Source: Erodium maritimum
Lineage: Eukaryota > Streptophyta > Magnoliopsida > Geraniales > Geraniaceae
Direction: 5' to 3'
NCBI GenBank assembly: GCA_963921825.1
Contig: OY997596.1
Location: 4,159,001 to 4,223,000, forward strand
DNA length: 64,000 nt
In this document: positions 44,618-55,036 of the stretch, in pieces
Numbering within the stretch: the first letter of the stretch is position 1
Layout of the letters: each line of letters opens with the position of its first letter
Notes under the pieces: generated by a model
Told to the model about the DNA's origin: nothing
The model's input: the letters and a program-made list of their open reading frames with translations, nothing else
Databases searched by the model: none
Made by a program: the position numbers and the translations under genes

Positions 44618-45384
44618 AAATGTGCACACCTTATAGCTAGAAACTCTGTTAAATGGACTGTTATGTTTAATGCTGGTGCTGCAATGCCTCAAATGATTAT
44701 GGATATCTTCACCAACGGTCTATTATATTTCTCTTCAATAATTTTAGCTCTAATATGAGCATTCAACTCCCTCCTGCTTCGACATCTTCAGGTTGTGGAC
44801 GTATCTGTCACGCCCCAATTTCAGTAAACCGAACTCGGGACGCGAACGTTTAGAATAAGAAAACACTTTGAAAACATTTCCATTAAAACACTTTACAATA
44901 ACAGTTTAGTTCAACAAAAGGATAATTACAATTCAAAACACGTCCCAACAAGCGGACAAAGGGCGAGGTATCCGTCGCTAGACCAAAAGTAAAAACCCGG
45001 ACTCCGCTCCTAGCTCCACAAGCTTCGAGAGCTCACCTAGTCCGTCCCACGAACAGTACCTGTAGGAAAAGCAGCTAGGGGTGAGCGTTCGCTCACCACC
45101 ACGGATAACAGACTGACTACGGCATAATTAGCAGACAATGCCGGTAACACCAAAAACAAACTCAACCCCAGGGACCACTGTCCCCAACCCAAGTACTCCG
45201 ACTGACAAACACCCACGGTGACCTTCCTCGAACGACTCGACACTCAAACACGTAAGTAGACACGACACAACGATCACGACCTCTTCCAAGGACTCAAAGG
45301 AACTACGCAACACCAAACAAGATCACAAGGGATCGCACACCAAACAAGATCACAAAGGATCGCAAACCAGCTGCTCGGTAACCT

Positions 45385-45580
45385 CCTTCGCTCATGCGCT
45401 TTGCCGAACCACTCAGGCCAGGCGGTCGACCCGTTTCAATAACCTCTCTTACTCACGCACTTTGCCGAACCACTCAGGCCAGGCGGTCGACCTGTCTCAC
45501 TCACCTCTCTCACTCACGCACTTTGCCGAACCACTCGGGCCAGGCGGTCGACCTGTCTCACTAACCTCTCTCACTCAGGC
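45385..45580. repeat. About 60-bp tandem repeat, three to four units
   Basis: Units are built on CTTTGCCGAACCACTCAGGC, CAGGCGGTCGACC and CTCTCTCACTCACGCA, inside the solo LTR 44806-47952. Confidence 0.85.
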
Positions 45581-45616
45581 AACCACAATCACAGTCACAA
45601 TCACAAACACAATCAC

Positions 45617-45865
45617 AAGCAAGTTTAACAATACAGGCACTCAAGGCCGCTCAAGACACCTCAACAATCAAGACTCGGGTTCAACAACCCCACGGGCACT
45701 CACTGCCACTCAAGACACAGCAACGATCAAGACTCGGGTTCAACAACCCTACGGCACTCACTGCCACTCCAACTCGACAACAATTAACACGGGCACTCAA
45801 GGCCACCCAACTCAACAACAATTAACACGGACACTCAAGGCCACCAAACTCAACAACAAATAACG
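45617..45865. repeat. Tandem repeat related to the CACTCACGGCCAC array
   Basis: Units contain GGCACTCAAGGCCACTCAAG, ACTCGGGTTCAACAACCC and, later, CAACAATTAACACGGGCAC. It is the counterpart of the array at 9430-9643 and 12847-13365. Confidence 0.85.
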
Positions 45866-47803
45866 CACAACAACCTCCGGCATAAACGATGCCTCCAACA
45901 GTCCTAAGATCACTAGTTCCACAAACAACCTCCGGGCACGGTCATATGCCTCCAGTACTCCTAATATCAACAAGTTCACAAACAACCTCCGGGCATGGTC
46001 ATATGCCTCCAGTAAATCTGTTAACGCTAAGTTCTCTGCTCCTACGACACTACTAAGTGTCACATGCATTTCCAGTATTCGCGACGTTCCCGTATCATGC
46101 ATTTCTAACATTCGATAACCTAAATAACCCACGACACCCCGGTGCCACATGCAATTCTACAGTTAACTTTCCCTAGTCAGGGCCGAGATCCGGCTACTTT
46201 TCCCTACCTCAACTGAAGAGCAACCGCTACGCCTCCTAGCTGCTGACGTTCTGGCTCGCTACCTCCGAGCTTCACTTCGATCGAAGCCGGACGCTAAAAG
46301 AAACACGAAAGCCATAGATTAATAACGGTTCTGTCGGTAAGTTAAAGGTTAATTTAACGGTCAAGATTTCTCCAGTTTAAAACCGACAGTTGTCCCTTAA
46401 ACTCGAGCGGGATAAAAGTCGGGTTACGACGGATCAGTTTGAGTACCCGAGCACCGAAACCGGTGCATGCGAGGCACGGTCCCAATGCACGAATCCCGAG
46501 GTCCGATTCAGCGGTCCGCTTTTGTTCCTTTTTAAACCCAATAGCAGTCCATTTTACTCAGAGTTCCAGAGTCGTTCCCAAATCCGATTAATAACCCCTT
46601 TTCAAAATAGAACGGTTTTTATTTTAAAACAAAATCCCTTTTTACTTAAAACCGTCGTTGAACTCCCTTGCTTTAACTAATTCCGTCTTTGATTTTAAAA
46701 CAAAACGGGTTCCTTCCGTTCGTTTCCAAACTCGATATTTTGGTCCAAACCCGATTTGATTTCGTTTCCCCCCCCTTTCGATTTAACTTCACTCGAGTCT
46801 AACCTTAATAAACGACTTTCGTTCTTTTTTTTAAAAAAAAAACCGTTTAACCTAAGCCGATCTAGTTTTAACGATAACAATTTTTACGTCTGAACACAAG
46901 GATTGAACTTTTGGTTCACAACTGATTTTCAAAGTAAACTCAACTTAACCCTTTTTTTTGTTCACAGTTAAACAGATCCGAAAAAGAAACGTAAGAAACA
47001 ATAATACAATAAACTTAAATTTGTTTTCTTTACAATTTCATATTAACGTCCAAATACAGTAAATCTTTAAACAAAACCAGATTCACTGAAATTCGAAGAC
47101 GGGAAAAAGGGGTTCGGTTTCGAACCGGTCGGCCGCCGGCGAGGGCGGCGTCGGCCGGGGCCTAACCGTAGAGGACGGACGGCGGCGTCGGCGAAGAACG
47201 ACGGGGAGGTGGAGCACGGCGGAGTACGGCGGGGATCCGCCTCGGATCCGGACGAAGACGGGCCGTTCCGTCCCGGATCTGTGCCCGCACCGGCGAGTCC
47301 GTCTCAGCTCGGCCGTGCACGGCGACGGCGGGACTCAGGGACGCTCGGGCGCGGAGGGGCAAAGGGAGCTCGCCGTGGTTGAACGGAGGTCGGAGACGGT
47401 GACTTCCGGCGAGACAGGCCCGAGAGAGGGAGGGGTTCGGCCAACGGTGGCGGCGGCGACGTGAGCTGGAGAAGGCGGGGCGAAGGCGTGGCCGGCCGGA
47501 GAAGGAGGGGCTCGGTGAGGGACGGCCAGGCTCGGGATCTGAGAGGGAGGTGGAAGAGGGGGTAGAGGGTGGTGGCTACGGGTGTGGGAGGGCGGTGGCC
47601 GGACGGAGAAGGAGGGTGACGGGGACGGCGTGGGGACGAGGGTGAGATGGAGATGTGGCCGGACTCGGGACCGGCGGCCGACGACGGGAGTTGAGAGGAG
47701 GGTGGGAGGTCGGAGAGGGTTCGGGAACGGGAGAGGAGATGGGGCGGCTGAGTGGGGGAAGAAGATGAAGTGAAGCTGAATGGGTTGAAACCCTAAAAAG
47801 GGT

Positions 47804-47810
47804 CTTTATA
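47804..47810 (-). promoter_or_regulatory. TATA box of solo LTR
   Basis: TATAAAG on the minus strand within GGGTATAAAGACCC, followed in LTR sense by a CT-rich leader-like stretch. It is the likely core promoter of this LTR. Confidence 0.55.
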
Positions 47811-48036
47811 CCCTGGGCTTGGGCCGGGTCTGGCCCGCCCGGTCCAGCCCTTTAAAATATAATTTTTTTTTTTTTTGCACTTGTTTTAAAAACCTACCTT
47901 AAGGTTTCCGGATTGCAATTTAATACGCTTTTGAAGCGAAGCGGGTTTTACAGTATCAACATATACAATCTACTATCTCACTTTGATTATTTTGGCTATA
48001 GTATAAGCATTCAGGTTCTTCCTGCTACAACTACGG

Positions 48037-50584
48037 TGTCACGTCCCAAATCCGGTTCTTGTCCGGACCCGAGACATGACTAGTAATAAATGACGATAAA
48101 GCAATAATTCAACAATTAGTTCTTGAAAATCTCTAATAAGAAACTCAACTCCACAAATCCAGTTGAAAACACAAATAACCCTCCAGGGGTGTAGTAATAA
48201 ACCTCTACAAAGTTTGTTCAAAATAGAAAAGTGGCACGAACGAAGTCTCTACAAAGAACCCACACCGAGAAGCTCCCGAGCTTCTACTCCTCAATCAAGC
48301 CTGTAAACACAACAATAAACTAATAGGGGTGAGCTTGCGCTCAGTAGGGAAAACACATAACAAAGTGGACCTTAAATTCAATTAAGTCAGCAGCAAGTCA
48401 ACGAGATAGATCTTAACAAACACAAGTAACGAATAACCAAACCAATGTCGTGGCACATGAAGTCTCCACCCTCCGATCCACATATGATGTGTCCTCTCGG
48501 ATTATCCCTCCAATCCAGAGGAGACGCATATCATTGAGACTATCGGAAACACCCTTCAGGGCACATATCGTCGGAAGTCTCATAAACGTCTCCAAAGGAT
48601 TTTAGGTCCTCGGGAACCAAGGTACTACTCCCATAGGAAGCGTACACTTGGGAAATTTTACAATAAGCAGTTCATAATTGAATACGTACTCAACCAACAC
48701 GAAATACTCCAGTCCCAACAACCACAAAGTCATTACCACGCATAACTCACACATCACCAATTCACCACACCACACAGCACACGAATCACCTAACCACAGT
48801 ACACCAATCACACAATCACAACTTACCATTCACTTACCAGTCTCGAACCAACGGGGCATCGATCACCTGATTGTACCGCTCGGTACAACCAGTCATACTC
48901 GATGCTCCAAGCAACCATTCAAGCAAAACAAGTAACAAGTAATCATTCGAATACAATCAAGATCAAGTACGAGTTTAATCAACCAATCATAAAAACCTTC
49001 AAACGAGCATCCACACATGCAATTCCACTAGTTCCATTAGACTCTTTAGCCTAGCCACTAAGCAACCAACAATCAAGCATGTGATCCTAACACGCAACTA
49101 ATCCGAGGGCTTTGCCAAGGCTCCTCTACCAGACAACCAATTCCCAAGTATTGAAAGTGAATTACACTAGTGATTGGCATCCTAATCGTTCACAACTAGA
49201 CATTTCCGATTATTAGTAATTGAAAGACGATTATGCTAGTTATTCGCATCCTATAGGCATATCTAGGACCTTTCCAATTTTATTAGCCTAACATGCATAA
49301 TAAGCATCGTAAATGAGAGGTTAAGGCTTTCCCTACCTCGAGGTCTTCCTCTCAACACTTTGATGAAGCCCGGTGGTCACCACTCCGTTCTTCACTCAGG
49401 TCCCGACGTGATCTTTGCTCTTCTAGCTCGGGTCCAAGCCCTTGATCTCGGGCGAAGTCCCGTCTAGATTTGACAAAGAAAAGTCCAAAAAAACAAACGA
49501 TAAAAGTCCAAAGGTCCTTTGCTTTAACCAAGAATTTCCCGTTCAAAGTCTCACCTTGAATTCGTTAAACCGGTTAATTAAATCTGATTTTTAAAACGGT
49601 TTCCTTAACAGTCCGAATGACCCGGATCCGAACCCGAACCCGGTCCAGACCCGGTCCTGAAGTCCAATTGGGCCCAAGGCCCAAGTCCACAATGGGCCAA
49701 GGCCCAAGCGTGGCCCAAGACTGTCTTCTGGCCCAAGTCCACACTGAAACGAAGCTCGTGCTTCCTGGCCTGATTTGGGGACGCAACAGAACCGGTTCTA
49801 GTGTTCCGGCCAGTTCGCCGGTGGCGGGCGGCGGCGGTGTAGCTTCAAGGGGGGACGACCGGAAAGAGAGAGGCGTCGGGACCTCCGGCGAGATCGTGGC
49901 CGTGGCTTTGGCGGTCAGGACGCGACCCAATCTCCTTCCCTGACCCAGATCTGGCGATTCTGAGTGGGTCTCCGGCGCGGGGCTCTCGATGCTCGCCGTG
50001 GTCGGCGAAGCTCGCCCCCAACGAGCTCGGGAGGAGGGACGTGAGGTTGGAGAGGGCGGACGGTACGAGTCCGAGCTGTCCCCTCTGTCGCCGGTGCGGT
50101 TGAAGCCCTGGACGGCGAAGCAGAGTACGGTGCTCGGGGTTCCGGCGCCGGTGTCCGCGCGAGAGGGAGAACAAAGGAGGCGAGAGGGCTTCGTCGGCTC
50201 TGAGACGGGACGGTAGGTGAACGTGGAGGAGATGGCCGGAGGAGGGAGGAGCTTGACGGCGAGGCACTGAATCGGGAGCTCGAGAGAGAAAGAGCTGAGG
50301 AAGAGGGAGCCTCGAAAATCGTGTTTGACACTGACGAAATGGGCGGCGCCTCAGTGTATTTGTGCGTAGGGTTTTGCTGCACAATCACTGGGCCGGTTCA
50401 CGCGTGGGCTCGGCTGGAGCCTGAGTTGGGCTGGTCTGGTCCAGGACTCCCTTTAGCCCAAAAACAAAACCCTTTCCCCTCTTTTTTTTTGATTTTTCCT
50501 TCTCCAAATTCACTCGTTACGCAAACCCACCTTGACGTTTCGATTTTCAAATAAAACCCTTTAGAATTTACATGGGGTTTTACA
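48037..50584 (-). mobile_element. Gypsy solo LTR (2548 bp), TSD TACGG
   Basis: It begins TGTCACGTCCC and ends GGGGTTTTACA, sense minus. TACGG flanks both sides (48032-48036 and 50585-50589), and no PBS or polypurine tract adjoins it, so it behaves as a solo LTR. It is a near twin of the LTR at 38173-40720, which has TACGG only on its left. Confidence 0.92.
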
Positions 50585-50690
50585 TACGGGGGAGAGTTAG
50601 ATTATAATTAGAATTCATGTATATGTAAGCTTCATCCAAAATTCGATGTATAGGGACGTTTATATCGTATTAGTCTTCTACTCGTTTATG

Positions 50691-52514
50691 TTTTTTTTTT
50701 TGGATAAGCGCGAAAATTTTTATTAAGATAAAAATTAGATCCAAGCATGACCTAACTGAAGGCAACCATTACAAGAGAGCTCTCAGCAGGAGCTGCGGGA
50801 ACAAACCCGAAACAAAACAAAAAGGAACACTAAATCACCCGTCAGTAGTCCACTCTTCACCTTCCGAAGTTAAAGTCGGATCGTCAAAGGCTTTAGCTGC
50901 ATGAGCAAGCTGAGTGGCTTGGGTTTGTACACAGCTTGAGCGGAAACTATTGGCAACAGTCTGAGAGATCTGCTTCCCAATGTCCACGGGATTTATAAAT
51001 CTCTCTCGACTCCTAGAATGGGTTGATTTGACATGAACGGTATAGTAATCACCTAAGAACTTGGGAGGCTGACTTTGACGATTCGAATAACGTCCCTTGT
51101 TCAAAGGTTTAGAAGGTTTAAGTAGAATCTCCTTCCAAGGACTACTCCGTTGTTCCCCAGTCAGTTCACTAGAATTCCCGACATGAGGTTGCGTAGGCCC
51201 GATGACTTCAGTTCCCAAAGCAATTGGGTTCTGTAATGGATTAGTACTCAGCTGGCCCAACTCAACCAACCCTGAACCATTAGCATCATCCACATCCACT
51301 GGGCCGGAGTGACCAGGCCCGGTTGCAAGCCCATTCACAACCATTCCATCAACACCCACTTCACGCGATTCGCGTGCCACCAGAACAATGTCTTCAATCT
51401 CAGTCGCAGCAGCTGTCCCCACCCAATCACCAACACACAAACGATTCTCGCGTATTTCCTTCGCTAAAGAATCGGGATTGGTAATGTCTTCAATCTCAGT
51501 CACAACCGCTGTCCCCACCAAATCACCAACACACAAACGATTCTCGCGTATTTCCTTCGCTGAAGAATCGGGATTGGTAATTTGAATTTCCGACGAACCA
51601 GCCTGTATCTTCGAACGACCTTCCTCCATGGTCAAAATTCGATGATCTTGAGATTCAAATCCCGAAGATCCTTGTAGGGATACAGAGATCTCGGAATTAC
51701 GATTTACAGAGATTGGTTCTGTAATCCCACCGGAATTGGACGCCGGCGAACGAACCGCACCAACCCGTTGACTGGAACGCCCAACTCCTCTGGTATGACG
51801 GACGACCTCGAAATCACACCAGGAACTGCTCCTATGATGCTCTGATTTAGAGGTCCGATCTGTTTTCCTGATTCCACAGAAGAACCAGAAAAAATACTCC
51901 GACGGGCAGGCCGAGCGAAAGCCACGAGGAGAATATATTCATTTATTTTGTATCCATTCATGCTATCTACTGCCTGGGATGCTGGGGAATCGGTCGTGAA
52001 CGTGACGAAACCGAAGTAGCGACCTCCTATGTTTGGCCTACGAGGAACGGAGCAGGAGAGAATCGAACCAAATAGGCCAAACACATTCCGCACCCACTCT
52101 TCCGATGTCTCGAAAGGTAGATTGCTAATGAAAATTTGGTTGGGAATTACCTTGTTTCGTGATACACGAGATGATGAGTGTTTCTCGACCTGAACAGAGC
52201 ATGGCTGAATCTCATTTTCAACCTGTTTATCAATGGCAGAGACAGGGGCTTAGACATCCTTGGTGTCAACGTTTCCTGAACCCCGTTGACAGAATCTCGA
52301 CGCCGTGGACGCTGCAGACGAGATTTGTCACCATCAAGATGGGTTTTACCACCTGGACGTCGCTTCTTCGGTTTGGCTACAGAGTTTAGCTTCACCGGAC
52401 GATCCACTCCCTTCCTCTTCTCTACCGGCACTGTCCTCTTAATGGCTATAAATTCACGATATAGAGAGAGTAAACCTGTACAAAATGAGAGAAAGGATGG
52501 AGGAGCGATTGAAA
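50691..52514 (-). mobile_element. Complete ORF1-only LINE-derived element (1824 bp), 13-bp TSD
   Basis: CTACTCGTTTATG flanks it at 50678-50690 and 52515-52527. On the minus strand it runs from a short 5' UTR through an RRM-containing ORF1 to a 3' UTR with AATAAA and a poly-A tail (the T run at 50691). The ends fit target-primed reverse transcription. There is no ORF2, so it must have used another LINE's enzymes. Because the 5' end includes the start of ORF1, it is not an ordinary 5'-truncated LINE copy. Confidence 0.85.
50835..52450 (-). pseudogene. LINE-type ORF1 with RRM, frameshifted
   Basis: Three frames join. The N-terminal part (to about 52200) is basic: KRKGVDRP, KPKKRRPGGK. Then comes an RRM with RNP2 IFISNLP (about 52125) and RNP1 GRYFGFVTF (about 52020), the RNA-binding fold known from plant L1-type ORF1 proteins. 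The C-terminal part (50835-51635) holds a 32-residue tandem duplication (ITNPDSSAKEIRENRLCVGD and the rest) at residues 19-82, then SSPWKEILLKPSKP, RQSQPPKFLGDYY and FDDPTLTSEGEEW. Two frameshifts and a stop near 51704 break it. The protein would coat the element's RNA. Confidence 0.8.
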
Positions 52515-52652
52515 CTACTCGTTTATGTACTCTACTACTATATATAGCTAGTATAATAATGCACACATCAATGAAAATTATAATCTTTCATAATATTAGA
52601 GTTTGGCTCCTCATGAACCCGGGTTCAAACCCTATTGTCTAAAAAAATTCTA

Positions 52653-53383
52653 TTTTTTTTTGTTAAGCTCGAAAAATTTTATTATGAAAAAATTAGATAC
52701 AAGCAGGATCTAACCAAAGGCAACCAGTACAGGAGAGCTCTCAAAAGGAGCTGCAGGAACAAAACCCGAAACAAGAACAAAAATGAATCACAAGTTCAGC
52801 CATCAGTGGCCCACTCTTCACCCTCTGACGTCAAAGTCGGATCATCGAAAGCTTTGGCTGCATGAGATCGCTGAGCAGCCAGAGTTTGTACGCACCTTGA
52901 ACGGTAGTTGTTATAAGTAGCCTGAGCTTGTAGGACCTGCTTCCCAATGTCCACAAGATTTACAAGTCTTTCCCAACTCCTAGAATGGGTTGGTTTGACA
53001 TAAATGGCGTAGTAATCCCCTAAGAACTTGGGAGGCTGACTTTGACGATTCGAAGTTCTAAAAGGTTGCTTCGAATGACGGCTCTTTTTCAAAGGTTTAG
53101 AAGGTCTAAGAAGAGCCTCCTTCCAAGGACTACTAAAGTTATCCCCGACCGATTCACTAGGTACCATCTGTTGAGATACACGATGGACACTAACATCTTG
53201 AACCCGGTCTGAACCAGAACCCGAACCAAGAGAATTATCCACAACAAATGGACCAGCCAAAGGTGAGCGGATAATTATAGTTGGGCTCAAGACAGGCCTG
53301 ACACCAAGCCTACCCGCTTGTTGAATCGGCCCACTACCCACGTCCAACTGCTCGTTTGCACTCATCGGGACTACCGATTCCAC
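52653..53383 (-). pseudogene. 5'-truncated LINE-type ORF1 copy
   Basis: An open frame of 195 codons (52796-53383) gives SSPWKEALLRPSKPLKK, RQSQPPKFLGDYY, ERLVNLVDIGKQV and FDDPTLTSEGEEW, close to the copy at 50835. The 3' UTR and a poly-A tail (T run 52653-52661) follow, with GCTTAACA in place of GCTTATCCA. The RRM half is missing, as in a normal 5' truncation. No target duplication was found. Confidence 0.75.
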
Positions 53384-55036
53384 ACATGCTGAAAAGCTAG
53401 ATTGGGCTTGGGCTTTAATTTCTCCTATATTTATCTAATTTGCTTAAAATAGACCAACTTTTATCATGCATCTCGAGTACATCTCCTTATTTAAATAATT
53501 CATCTCCAAACTTATAAACGAATTTGTCCCTAAAAACACATGTTAAAATATGACTAAATTTTTAATTAAATTAATCCTCTCGTAATTACTTTAAACAAAG
53601 AAAAACTCTAATTAGAATATCATCCCCACACATGCTCTTTTATGCTCAAACTATGTTGACTCGCAAATGCTCAAATAGTGTTGACCAGGTTTGCTCCTCG
53701 TCACCGCGGTAAAAAAAAAGTTAAAAATTAATTCCACCCAACAACCATTATGGACGGGTGAGATGTGAGAGACATATTCAATGCTAGTGGCTGTTGTGAG
53801 AGTTGGCTTTTCTTCACTGAATCACTGTATAAAAAATTTTCCTCCCACCGACACAAATTTATTTGAGCAAATGGAGTGATTTTCAAGAGTTGTTCAAGAA
53901 ATTCCAGTACACAGCGAGGTTTTAACGGTGAGAAGATACTTGCAGCGCTCATTCTATACTGAAAAGGTATATATTTCTTCACAATCCAGTTATATTCGCC
54001 ACTATGTTTTGCCTTACTGTTTCGATTTGAGAGCGGTTTATAATGCTTGCTTTTCGACAGAAGGGCGGTTTTCGTTACGGGATGATCCGCTTTCGGGTTG
54101 TGTTACATATATTTGTAATTTTTCTCAAATTTCAAGAAAAATAAATTCATTGCTTACAGTATTTAGAATTTGTAAGAAATTGATGTTGCCTACCCAATTC
54201 GTAGGAAATTATTGTAATTAGTTGATTGATGTTGTTACTCGATTTATAATATGTAGAAAATTACTGACTAATTAAGTCGTTTATTAGTACTGGTATTTGC
54301 AATAGTAATCACCGTAGGACCATACTTTGTGTATGACTTGGATTTGAATTATTTTTTTCAGATCACCAAGAGATTAAAATTGAAATTATGTTTAACTGAT
54401 TTATATTATGAATTAATGAAATATTTTGTCATAGTTTAATAATACAAGTCTCACTTTTTAGTTTGTTTACTAATTAATGTTTTTTCAAGATAATTAGTTT
54501 AACTCTTCACTATTTTTATTCAAATATATGAGGAAATAAATAAATTGTTAAACAATGTTCATAAGATCTGCATTAGACCTCCTAGTATAAAAACTCCAGG
54601 AATTCAAAATTCTATCATTCACAAAAAGATCTCAGTCTTCTCAATCTTCATTTGTCTGTCTAAAAATGCTTTACTGTCACTAAAACAATATCTGGACGGT
54701 TCATTTATACATTTCCGGTGTGGAAGGTGACTCCGCTCACATTGAAGATCAACTACATTTCTGGCTCGTTCTTACGTTGATCAGTGTTCTTCATAAGGGT
54801 CCAAGATCGACTTCACATGTCATGTCATATTCATAACTCATAAGACTCACTTAGTTTTTTGAGGACTAAGATTCATATTGGTTTTGTTTCTTTTATCAGC
54901 AAATTTTGTGTTATAAAGGTCTTGTCCTTCAAAGTAAAGGAACGGGATAAGAAATATTAATTTTCTGTAATTAGTATTTCTTTTCAAGCAATGTCGAAAT
55001 TGAATTTGTTGATTGTGTGGTTTCCAGGAGAAAGCA
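53384..55036. other. Intergenic region upstream of the resistance gene
   Basis: AT-rich with no convincing gene. TTATAAAG at 54911 is a possible TATA box. TTTCCAG directly before 55028 looks like a 3' splice site, so the resistance gene may have an intron in its 5' UTR. Confidence 0.45.

Larger units (their letters stand above)
44806..47952 (-). mobile_element. Gypsy solo LTR (3147 bp), TSD GTATC
   Basis: It begins TGTCACGCCCCAATTTCAG and ends GCGGGTTTTACA, sense minus. GTATC flanks it at 44801-44805 and 47953-47957. Same subfamily as the solo LTR 8547-15104, sharing the TGAGC hairpin (45082-45095), the paired GACAC hairpins (46046-46061 and 46133-46146) and related minisatellites. The GC-rich part 47120-47770 is LTR leader-like sequence. 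Confidence 0.94.
44617..48036. repeat. Second copy of flank segment X, split by a solo LTR
   Basis: 44617-44805 and 47958-48036 together equal the 268 bp of 37905-38172. The insertion of a solo LTR with target duplication GTATC splits it. Confidence 0.9.

Noticed and set aside
38173-50584. A single full-length gypsy with LTRs 38173-40720 and 48037-50584
   Set aside because: The lengths and TACGG duplications fit at first sight, but a copy of the left flank, not a PBS, lies directly left of the second LTR. The second LTR is therefore a solo LTR.
52599-52652. Possible tRNA-derived SINE: GGTTCAAACC (B box-like) at 52622
   Set aside because: A matching A box and SINE body were not convincing. 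The match is short and lies at the flank of a LINE copy.
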